Assembly (NCBI GenBank): GCA_031266115.1
Contig: JAISBQ010000241.1
Location: forward strand, 1-5,968
Direction of reading: 5' to 3'
From: Bifidobacteriaceae bacterium
GTDB lineage: Bacteria; Actinomycetota; Actinomycetes; Actinomycetales; WQXJ01
Length of the DNA stretch: 5,968 bases
How positions within the stretch are numbered: the first letter of the stretch is position 1; each line of letters begins with the position of its first letter. A program made the translations under genes and the position numbers. This document shows, piece after piece, positions 1 through 5,947 of this stretch. The notes below the pieces were generated by a model, which was not told the origin of the DNA, ran no database searches, and was given only the letters and a program-made list of their open reading frames with translations.

Positions 1-105
1 GTCGACGACATCGCCGTGGCGGACCTGCGCGCACTGCTCCACGGCCTGCGGGCCGTCCTCGCGGCGGTCTTGGCCCGACAGCCGGATCCGGACCGGGCTG
101 AGTAG
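1..105 (+). CDS. C-terminal end of an unidentified protein (cut by window start)
   Basis: Frame 1 is open from the first base to a TAG stop at 103-105 and gives 34 residues. It begins V-D-D-I-A-V and ends in the polar tail P-D-P-D-R-A-E. The middle is an Ala/Leu/Arg-rich stretch (LRALLHGLRAVLAAVLAR) that should form a terminal alpha helix, amphipathic in pattern. The other plus frames read poorly for protein, and codon third positions here are mostly G or C, which supports this frame. Too little is present to name a family; a regulator or enzyme with a helical C-terminus would both fit. The stop is followed within 10 bases by strong inverted repeats that could end its transcript. Confidence 0.5.
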   Translation, partial: VDDIAVADLRALLHGLRAVLAAVLARQPDPDRAE

Positions 106-113
106 ACGCACCA

Positions 114-184
114 GGTCGCCGAGCCCACGCCTTTGAACCCACGCGAGGGCAGATCCACGCCCCGAGCCCTCGGACTCGGCGACC
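114..184 (+). terminator. Nested inverted repeats after the upstream gene, possible terminator
   Basis: Two perfect inverted repeats are nested in the intergenic region. The outer arms are GGTCGCCGAG (114-123) and CTCGGCGACC (175-184), 10 bp. The inner arms are CGAGGGC (144-150) and GCCCTCG (166-172), 7 bp with a 15-base loop. There is no T-tract afterwards, so it is not a classic intrinsic terminator, though GC hairpins without a U-tail are proposed to terminate in actinomycetes. Its place just after a stop codon favours a 3'-end role for the upstream transcript. It could instead be a structured leader of the amidase mRNA if transcription starts further upstream. Confidence 0.35.
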
Positions 185-223
185 ACCACAGGCTAGGTCC
201 CACCACGCGGGGCACATCACCCT

Positions 224-229
224 TAGTGT
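224..229 (+). promoter_or_regulatory. Candidate -10 element (TAGTGT) for the amidase gene
   Basis: TAGTGT fits the actinobacterial TANNNT -10 pattern and lies in the only AT-richer spot of the 106-287 intergenic region. No convincing -35 hexamer is seen 16-19 bases upstream. Transcription would begin near 236-238, giving the amidase an untranslated leader of about 50 bases if translation starts at 288. A single six-base match of this looseness is weak evidence. Confidence 0.22.
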
Positions 230-287
230 GGGGATGTCGTGACGTTCGACAGCGATCCTGATCCCCACCCGATTGGACCTCTTCCCC

Positions 288-2636
288 ATGATCGTTCACC
301 GTCTCGCCATGCCTCGCCATGCGCAGGGCGCACCGTTCCGTCTTCGCACCGGCCTGGGAACGTCCCTGATAGGGGCGGGTGCCGCCATCGCGCTGGGTCT
401 TGGCGTCATCAGTCTTGGGGGCGCAACCTTGGGTGGGACGGCTCTGGGTGCGCCGGCGCCGACCGCCCTGCGCAGCGGTGGCGATCTCTCCACCGCGACC
501 GCCGATGCCGGCCCTGGCGCCACCGGCATCGCGCCGCCCGATTCGTTGGGAACTCTCCGCGACACGCCGAGTGCTGCGGTACCGGCGCCCGACGCAGCCG
601 CGCCAATCGACATGCCGATACCTGAGGCAGCGGCCGGAGTCCAGACGGTTCCGCTCGGAGCGATCGTCGACGCGCCGGGCACAACGGCGCCACGGACACC
701 GACGCCCGACGCCGACCGGCCGGCCGGCTCCCTCACGGTGACCACGGCCGCGGTACACACCGATGATTTCACCGTGGCCGGCGTGACCTGGGACCCCGCG
801 GACGAGCCCGAGGCCGTGCGCCTGCGCACCTACGTGGACGGCGAGTGGACCCCATGGCAGGACCTCGAGATCGCCGCCCGCTCCGGCGGGCCCGTGCCCG
901 ACAGCGACGAAGGCGACGGAGCCGTTGGGGGCACAGAGCCCTTTGTCGCTGCTGGCTCCACCGGCGCGCAGGTGCAGGTGGTGACCGCCGACGATGCCCT
1001 GGCCTCCAGTGTTGCCGCGCAGTTCATCGATCCTGAGTCCCTTCCCGACGATGCCGCACCTCCAGCGCCGTTCGGCCGCTCCGCCGGCACAGTGGCCGGG
1101 TGGGCGGCCGCACAGACCGACCCCGCCGTGCCCGGAGCCGACGGCACCGATTCCGAAGCATCCGTGCCCGAGACGAGCGAGGTACCGACCGGCGCCGCGA
1201 ACGACGTGACGACCAGCGGAGCCTCGGCGCTCCTTCCCTCGGTCCCCAGCCCCTCGGCGCCGGGTGAGACCCCGAGTGAGGCTCCGAGTTCCACGCCGCC
1301 TCCCAGCCCTGACCCGAGCCCCACGCCGAGCTCTGAGCCCACCGGCTCCGCGTCGCCCACACCGCCCGCGCCGCAGGCACCCACGCCTGAGCCACCGGCG
1401 CCCGACCCGGCACCGACGACGCCCCCGGCCGCGCCTCCGCCTCAGGCCGATCCGGTCATCCATTCGCGCGACGAGTGGGGGGCGAACGAGGCACGGGTGA
1501 GGCAAAAGCCGAAGTACTTCGGGACGTTGCGGGGCGCCATCGTCCACCATACGGCCGGGTCCAATATCTACACCCCGGAACAGGTGCCGGGTGTGGTACG
1601 CGGGATATTCAACTATCACGTCGGATCACTGAAATGGAATGATATCGGCTACAACTTCCTCGTCGACAAGTATGGAGGAATCTGGGAGGGGCGCGCCGGG
1701 GGAATCGACGCGAATGTGGTGGGTGCCCATGCCAACCATTTCAATTCCGAGACCTTCGGCGTCTCCGTGCTCGGCAACTACGAAAAGGTAGAGCCCACTC
1801 CGGAATCGATCGCCGCGCTGACCTCGATAGTCGGATGGCGCCTCGCGGTTGCCGGGATTCACAACCCCGCCGCCACCACCACCTATGCAACCAACGGCAA
1901 GGAACTGCCCGTCATCATCGGGCACTCCGACGCGGCCTATCGGCGCGGCGGCGTGTCCTACAACGCGACGAGTTGCCCCGGACAGTACCTCTATCCCTAT
2001 CTGGAGACCTTGCGAGCTGGAGCTGTCTATCCGGTGGTGGATAGGCCAGGGATCGCCGGCCCCTCCGATGTCACCCCGGGTGAGATCGGCACCTACACCC
2101 TGACTTGGGGATCCACCTCCGGGCCCGTCAGCGGCGTGGTCGAGGTCCAGCGGTTCAACGGGTCAACCTGGGCGTCGATGGCGCGGGTCGACGTGGCCGG
2201 CGGGGTGGGCCAATGGCAGGTCAGGCCCTCGGGCGTGTACACGTACCGGGCTGTCGCGCTGGCCGTCGCCGAGCCCGTCGGGTGGCGCCTGCCGCCCAAG
2301 ACGACATCCGCGTCCCTCGTGACCACTCGGGTGATCTCGCGCGGAGCGACCCGGACGCCCCGATTGTTGGTACCGAGCTATGCTCCCGCAGGAAAGGTCA
2401 CCACCGCAGTTGCCCTGTGGGCAAACCCCTACGACAAGCCATCCACACTGGAGCTCCAGATACGCAAGGGCAACAAGTGGGTCAAGGTCAAGAACGTCAC
2501 CGTTGATGGCGTCCGACTGTTCAAGATCAAGGTCAGTGCCACCGCCAAGTACCGTCTCAAAGCCCACAGAGTCTCCGCACCGGCCAAGGGAAAGCTCCGC
2601 GCATCGAAGAGCGCCAAGATCAGGGTATGGAGCTAA
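288..2636 (+). CDS. Secreted N-acetylmuramoyl-L-alanine amidase, PGRP/Amidase_2 family, multidomain
   Basis: This is a 782-aa exported zinc amidase expected to cut the MurNAc-L-Ala bond of peptidoglycan outside the membrane. Residues about 18-60 form an Arg-bearing, Gly/Ala/Leu-rich signal region with possible cleavage after ALGA or APTA. Residues about 149-250 look like the beta-rich accessory domain common before actinobacterial PGRP amidases (V-DGEWTPWQDL motif). A Pro/Ser/Thr linker spans about 315-390. The catalytic domain (about 390-580) shows the zinc ligands His420 (VHHTAG), His546 (IIGHSDA) and Cys563 (TSCPG), with Tyr455 (GYNFLVD) and Thr561 as catalytic-site residues, so it looks active. 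Two beta-sandwich-like repeats follow (about 585-675 and 685-782), the last very Lys-rich, perhaps binding wall polymers. The start is uncertain: ATG 288 is used, TTG 273 and ATG 309 are alternatives, and none has a good ribosome binding site. An in-frame stop at 240-242 sets the upstream limit. Confidence 0.9.
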   Translation: MIVHRLAMPRHAQGAPFRLRTGLGTSLIGAGAAIALGLGVISLGGATLGGTALGAPAPTALRSGGDLSTATADAGPGATGIAPPDSLGTLRDTPSAAVPAPDAAAPIDMPIPEAAAGVQTVPLGAIVDAPGTTAPRTPTPDADRPAGSLTVTTAAVHTDDFTVAGVTWDPADEPEAVRLRTYVDGEWTPWQDLEIAARSGGPVPDSDEGDGAVGGTEPFVAAGSTGAQVQVVTADDALASSVAAQFIDPESLPDDAAPPAPFGRSAGTVAGWAAAQTDPAVPGADGTDSEASVPETSEVPTGAANDVTTSGASALLPSVPSPSAPGETPSEAPSSTPPPSPDPSPTPSSEPTGSASPTPPAPQAPTPEPPAPDPAPTTPPAAPPPQADPVIHSRDEWGANEARVRQKPKYFGTLRGAIVHHTAGSNIYTPEQVPGVVRGIFNYHVGSLKWNDIGYNFLVDKYGGIWEGRAGGIDANVVGAHANHFNSETFGVSVLGNYEKVEPTPESIAALTSIVGWRLAVAGIHNPAATTTYATNGKELPVIIGHSDAAYRRGGVSYNATSCPGQYLYPYLETLRAGAVYPVVDRPGIAGPSDVTPGEIGTYTLTWGSTSGPVSGVVEVQRFNGSTWASMARVDVAGGVGQWQVRPSGVYTYRAVALAVAEPVGWRLPPKTTSASLVTTRVISRGATRTPRLLVPSYAPAGKVTTAVALWANPYDKPSTLELQIRKGNKWVKVKNVTVDGVRLFKIKVSATAKYRLKAHRVSAPAKGKLRASKSAKIRVWS

Positions 2637-2640
2637 AGAA

Positions 2641-2660
2641 GGACACTTCGTGAAGTGTTT
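2641..2660. terminator. Probable bidirectional terminator between convergent genes
   Basis: A perfect stem ACACTT (2643-2648) / AAGTGT (2653-2658) closes a CGTG tetraloop, with G-T pairs extending it outward on the plus strand. It fills the 24-base gap between the amidase stop (TAA 2634-2636) and the stop of the convergent minus-strand gene (TAG, complement of 2661-2663). On the plus strand a short TTTCT follows the stem; on the minus strand the stem is followed by CCTTCTTTAG, which is pyrimidine-rich. The position and symmetry fit one hairpin serving both transcripts. Confidence 0.65.
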
Positions 2661-3308
2661 CTAGATGCGATCGGTCGGCTCGGGAGGCAACGCCTCTGGG
2701 GTTCGCCAACCGGGGTATTCGATCTCGTCATCGGAGTCCCAGGGGTAGCGGCGTTGACGGGCCTGCCATCCCTCGCGAGAGAGTTGGCGGGCGGCCTCGG
2801 GTTTGTATACCGGCACGAGTTCGGGGGTCTCGGCGTCCAGCCACAGCCATGATGGGCAGACCAGCACCGGCGGACTCGCCGGATCGGCACCTACCTCGAT
2901 GCCGAGATCGAGGAGCACCCCGTGGCAGTAGCGGTAGTGCTCGGCCGTGAGTCGCAGCCTGTTCACCTCAGCGTCGAGGGAATCGATCCGGCCGACCTTG
3001 AGCTGGAGCACCATCAGGTTGTGGGCCGGCCCCCGCAGGCCGCGGTGATGGACGGAGATATCCACGGGGCGATGCCCCGGATCGGGCGCGGGCAGGGACG
3101 GGCTGGTGCCGTGACCCACACGGTTGTATTCGACATCGATGTCCCAGGATCGATCCCATTCGGTCCGCAGGCGCCACCCGATCTGATGGGCAACCACCCG
3201 CTCCGACGCTGGCAAGGGGAGGCGAATATTCTCCAAGAGCGAGTATTCGTCAAGGATCAGCGTGGTCAGGGCGGTGCGCAGGCGCGCTTCCACATCGGTC
3301 TGGGCCAT
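2661..3308 (-). CDS. Uncharacterised protein resembling PD-(D/E)XK nuclease-like proteins
   Basis: This 215-aa soluble protein has no signal peptide or membrane segment, and I do not recognise it as a named gene. Its layout recalls small restriction-endonuclease-fold proteins of unknown function: an N-terminal helical part, then WDIDVEYNRVG (residues 55-65, Glu60), VDISVHHRG (82-90, Asp83), a beta strand MVLQLKV (99-105, Lys104), then YRYCHGVLLDLG (125-136). In such proteins the pattern is usually D...(E)xK, and here the acidic position is Gln102. Activity is therefore doubtful. The C-terminus is rich in Arg, Trp and acidic residues. The start chosen is ATG at 3308; an upstream in-frame ATG at 3392 would add 28 residues overlapping the helicase stop, but a TAGGGT motif 7 bases before 3308 argues for the shorter form. 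It lies 80 bases behind pcrA on the same strand, so co-transcription is possible. That the gene is real is fairly sure; the family assignment is tentative. Confidence 0.75.
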   Translation of the reverse strand: MAQTDVEARLRTALTTLILDEYSLLENIRLPLPASERVVAHQIGWRLRTEWDRSWDIDVEYNRVGHGTSPSLPAPDPGHRPVDISVHHRGLRGPAHNLMVLQLKVGRIDSLDAEVNRLRLTAEHYRYCHGVLLDLGIEVGADPASPPVLVCPSWLWLDAETPELVPVYKPEAARQLSREGWQARQRRYPWDSDDEIEYPGWRTPEALPPEPTDRI

Positions 3309-3315
3309 GAGCCGC

Positions 3316-3321
3316 ACCCTA
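3316..3321 (-). promoter_or_regulatory. Candidate leaderless promoter -10 (TAGGGT) for the nuclease-like gene
   Basis: On the minus strand TAGGGT matches TANNNT and ends 7 bases before the ATG at 3308. That spacing would put the transcript start at or next to the A of ATG. No Shine-Dalgarno is visible before this ATG, which fits leaderless translation. No clear -35 hexamer is present. If functional, this gene can be transcribed separately from pcrA. Confidence 0.4.
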
Positions 3322-3375
3322 CCCGAACTGAGTGAGTACGGAAGGGTGAGAAGGCCGCAGGTCTTCTTGGCTCCT

Positions 3376-3388
3376 GGGGGCCACCCCC
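3376..3388 (-). terminator. Short GC hairpin directly after the pcrA stop
   Basis: GGGGG (3376-3380) and CCCCC (3384-3388) pair around a three-base loop, starting at the base next to the pcrA stop codon on the minus strand. It has no T-tract. It may pause or weaken transcription from pcrA into the nuclease-like gene, or it may be chance in GC-rich DNA. Confidence 0.2.
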
Positions 3389-5782
3389 TCACAGCTTGGT
3401 GATCGGCGCCAGGCGAACCGCCAGGCGCTTGACGCCCTCCGATGGGAATTCGATCCTCGCCACAGTCTTTGGGCCCGTCCCCTCCAACGCCACGACAGTG
3501 CCGAGCCCGTAGACATCGTGGGTCACGCGGTCACCCACGGCGAGGTTTGGCGTGTCGCTGCTCGCCGTCACCGGGGCGGCCTCGAAGGAGGCCGGCGGTG
3601 TCTCTGAGCGCTGGCGGGACCGGTCGCCCCGGCCGCGCGGCCCATCCCACCCGCCGTCCACTGGAGTGCGCAGCATTTCCGTCGCCGAGACCTCGCGACG
3701 CCACTCGATGACGGACTCGGGGATGTCGCTGAGGAAACGGCTTGGCGGCAGCGACTGGGGGCGCCCCCAGGTGGTCCGCAGCGTCGCCCGCGAGAGGTAA
3801 AGTCTTTGCCTGGCGCGGGTCAATCCCACGTAGGCGAGCCGCCGTTCTTCGGCAAGCTCATCCGGATCGGCCAGCGACCGCATGTGCGGAAGCGTGCCGT
3901 CCTCCAGGCCGGTAACGAACACCACCGGGAACTCCAGACCCTTCGCCGTGTGCAGCGTCATGAGCGTCACGGCACCCCCGTCATCGTCCCCCGCCGTCGG
4001 AAGTTGATCCGAATCGGCCACAAGGGAGACCCGCTCCAAGAAGTCACCCAGCGTCGCCTCAGGGTCACGGGCAGCGAACTCCACCGCGACGGCGTGCAAC
4101 TCGGCAAGGTTCTCCACCCGGCCGCGCTCGGCCGGGTCTTCCGACGCCTCCAGTTCCGCGACGTAGCCCGAATCGGCCAGTGCCCGGTCGAGGACCTCAC
4201 CCGGCGTTGCGCCCTCGCTCACCATCGCGCTCAAACGGTCCAAGAGTTCGACAAAGCCGGCGATGGCGCCCACGGACCGCGTGGGCATGGCCGGGATCTC
4301 GCGACGCAGTGCCGCACCGAACGAGATGCCGTGGGCCGCGGCATAGGCCGCGACCGTCGCTTCGGACTTTCCGCCAAGGCCGCGGCGAGGAACGTTGAAG
4401 ATCCGGCGGACCGAGACCGTATCGTCCGGATTGTCCACCACGCGCAGGTAGGCGATGGCGTCGCGGATCTCTCGGCGGTCGTAGAACCTCGTGCCCCCTA
4501 CCACCCGATAGGGCAGGCCGAGACGAATGAATTGCTCCTCCAGTGCACGCGATTGGGCGTTGGTCCGGTAGAAGACCGCCACGTCGCCGGGTTTGACCGA
4601 TTCATCTTCCCCCAGCCGGTCGATCTCGTCGGCGATGAAACGCGCCTCGTCGCCCTCGGAATCGGCGGCATACCCGACCACCTTGGCACCGTCCCCGCCT
4701 GCCGTCCACAGGTTCTTCGCCCTGCGGCCGAGATTCTGGGAGATGACCGCGTTCGCCGCAGACAAGATGTTCTGTGTAGAGCGATAGTTCTGTTCCAACA
4801 CGATCGTGGTGGCGTCGGGATAGTCAGTCTCGAACTCGACAATGTTGCGGACCGTGGCACCCCGAAACGCGTAGATCGACTGGTCCGCGTCTCCCACCAC
4901 CGTAAGGCTTGCACGCGGGACACCACCGCCCACCTGGGGGTCCGCCGCCACCCCAGCTAGCTCTCTGACCAGCACATATTGGGCGTGGTTCGTGTCCTGG
5001 TATTCGTCGACAAAGATGTGCCGGAATCGGCGGCGGTAGTGCTCCGCCACCCCAGGGAACGCCTGCATGAGGGCGACGGTGTTCATGATGAGATCGTCGA
5101 AGTCCATCGCGTTTGCCGCACGCAGGGCCTCGTTGTATGCCCGGTAGATCTCGGAGAGAACACCATCGGCGCTGTCCGCGCGATCCACTGTCCGCGCAAA
5201 ATCCTCCGGATCGATCAATTCGTTCTTCAGCGCTGAGATTCGCCCGGCCAGGGCCTTGGGAGGAAAGCGTTTCGGGTCCAGTCCCGCGCGGGAGGCCTGC
5301 GCGGCGACCAGTCGGACGGAATCAGCCGAATCGTAGATCGAGAACGAGGACCGCAACCCCATCGTGGCTGCCTCCCGCCTCAGAATCCTCACGCACGCCG
5401 AGTGGAACGTCGACACCCACATGTATTCGCCGCCCGGTCCCACCAGGGCAGCGACCCGTTCGCGCATCTCCGCCGCCGCCTTGTTGGTGAAGGTAATCGC
5501 GAGAATCTCACCGCTGCGTGCCTGGCCGGTGGCGAGAAGATAGGCGATGCGGTGAGTCAGGACCCGGGTCTTCCCCGAGCCTGCGCCCGCGATGATCAGG
5601 AGGGGACCGCCATCGTGCACCACGGCGGCCTTCTGCTCGGCGTTCAGCCCGTCCACCAGGCGGTCCACCGCGGCGTTGGGGCGTGGCACGTCGGACACGA
5701 AAGCGTGATCGGCGTCGAGGTTGGCGCGTTGGATCGAGGGTAGGCGGGTCAGGTCGATGAGACGCGCGGAAGTATCGGTCAT
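3389..5782 (-). CDS. pcrA: ATP-dependent DNA helicase PcrA/UvrD1 (superfamily 1)
   Basis: A 797-aa SF1A 3'-5' DNA helicase and translocase acting in excision repair, removal of recombinase filaments and transcription-replication conflicts. All motifs are present in order: Q motif LNAEQ (46-50), Walker A GAGSGKT (66-72), Ia TFTNKAA (98-104), STFHS (124-128), Walker B DEYQDT (259-264), III VVGDADQSIYAFRGA (295-309), IV QNYRS (331-335), V TLHTAKGLEFPVVF (609-622) and VI ERRLAYVGLTRAR (646-658). A flexible linker (about 700-745) leads to a C-terminal Tudor-like domain (about 746-797, VGDRVTHDVYGLGTVV), known in PcrA to contact RNA polymerase. Length and sequence agree with mycobacterial UvrD1, including a small Gly/Pro insert near 280-293 before motif III. 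The start at ATG 5782 gives a 45-residue leader before the Q motif. No Shine-Dalgarno precedes it; GTG codons at Val29 and Val32 are weaker alternatives. The gene is intact. The name uvrD1 or uvrD is equally used. Confidence 0.97.
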   Translation of the reverse strand: MTDTSARLIDLTRLPSIQRANLDADHAFVSDVPRPNAAVDRLVDGLNAEQKAAVVHDGGPLLIIAGAGSGKTRVLTHRIAYLLATGQARSGEILAITFTNKAAAEMRERVAALVGPGGEYMWVSTFHSACVRILRREAATMGLRSSFSIYDSADSVRLVAAQASRAGLDPKRFPPKALAGRISALKNELIDPEDFARTVDRADSADGVLSEIYRAYNEALRAANAMDFDDLIMNTVALMQAFPGVAEHYRRRFRHIFVDEYQDTNHAQYVLVRELAGVAADPQVGGGVPRASLTVVGDADQSIYAFRGATVRNIVEFETDYPDATTIVLEQNYRSTQNILSAANAVISQNLGRRAKNLWTAGGDGAKVVGYAADSEGDEARFIADEIDRLGEDESVKPGDVAVFYRTNAQSRALEEQFIRLGLPYRVVGGTRFYDRREIRDAIAYLRVVDNPDDTVSVRRIFNVPRRGLGGKSEATVAAYAAAHGISFGAALRREIPAMPTRSVGAIAGFVELLDRLSAMVSEGATPGEVLDRALADSGYVAELEASEDPAERGRVENLAELHAVAVEFAARDPEATLGDFLERVSLVADSDQLPTAGDDDGGAVTLMTLHTAKGLEFPVVFVTGLEDGTLPHMRSLADPDELAEERRLAYVGLTRARQRLYLSRATLRTTWGRPQSLPPSRFLSDIPESVIEWRREVSATEMLRTPVDGGWDGPRGRGDRSRQRSETPPASFEAAPVTASSDTPNLAVGDRVTHDVYGLGTVVALEGTGPKTVARIEFPSEGVKRLAVRLAPITKL

Positions 5783-5791
5783 AGCGGGACA

Positions 5792-5797
5792 AGCCTA
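5792..5797 (-). promoter_or_regulatory. Candidate -10 element (TAGGCT) for pcrA
   Basis: On the minus strand TAGGCT fits TANNNT and ends 9 bases before the pcrA ATG at 5782. Transcription would start within about three bases of the ATG, so the mRNA would be leaderless or nearly so, consistent with the lack of a ribosome binding site. There is no recognisable -35 hexamer at 16-19 bases. The motif directly abuts one arm of a 9-bp inverted repeat. Confidence 0.35.
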
Positions 5798-5838
5798 GGG
5801 GTCCTGCGCGAGGGACGGGACGGCAGCACCAGGACCCC
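5798..5838. repeat. 9-bp perfect inverted repeat upstream of pcrA
   Basis: GGGGTCCTG (5798-5806) and its exact reverse complement CAGGACCCC (5830-5838) are separated by 23 bases. The inner arm touches the candidate pcrA -10 element and the spacer covers the -35 region. This could be a two-half-site operator or a DNA hairpin. It does not resemble the actinobacterial LexA box. Chance cannot be excluded at this GC content. Confidence 0.4.
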
Positions 5839-5890
5839 GGTTGAAGATCGAGACTCACGGATGTCAGCCTCCGATGACCCCGCACGATGT

Positions 5891-5947
5891 CGAGTTTCAG
5901 GTTTGCGGGCCGAAATGGCCTCCGAGAGCCCGCAAACATGAAACTTG
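5891..5947. repeat. 20-bp near-perfect inverted repeat in the region upstream of pcrA
   Basis: The left arm CGAGTTTCAGGTTTGCGGGC (5891-5910) pairs with the right arm 5928-5947 (GCCCGCAAACATGAAACTTG) with two mismatches around a 17-base loop, which itself can form GGCC-GAAAT-GGCC (5908-5920) as a competing hairpin. Outside the arms a short GTGCGG match (left arm read in reverse complement) suggests a longer, decayed palindrome. It is not followed by a T-tract. It may be a terminator of a gene beyond the window, or one copy of a dispersed palindromic intergenic element. The rest of 5783-5968 holds no gene that I can support. Confidence 0.6.

Noticed and set aside
239..625. GTG-started frame of 128 codons overlapping the amidase 5' end, with a TAGTGT motif 9 bases before the GTG
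   Set aside because: The start context is leaderless-like, but the product is a low-complexity Arg/His/Ser/Pro string with no recognisable fold and sits in another frame of the amidase signal and N-terminal region.
830..1384. Minus-strand frame of 184 codons opposite the amidase linker
   Set aside because: It is a Gly/Ala/Ser-rich mirror of the Pro-rich linker coding sequence and explained by its composition.
1260..1446. Tandem repeat array in the Pro/Ser/Thr linker DNA
   Set aside because: The similarity is at the level of Pro/Ser/Thr codon composition; I see no repeat unit of constant length.
3309..3392. Upstream 28-residue extension of the nuclease-like protein from ATG 3392
   Set aside because: It would overlap the pcrA stop, is rich in Gly/Pro/Leu without similarity to the rest, and the 3308 start has a well-placed -10-like motif.
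3806..4960. Long plus-strand open frame of 384 codons opposite the helicase gene
   Set aside because: It lies wholly antisense to the intact pcrA gene, shows no family motif, is Arg/His/Gly-rich as expected for a GC-rich antisense shadow, and has no promoter or ribosome site of its own.
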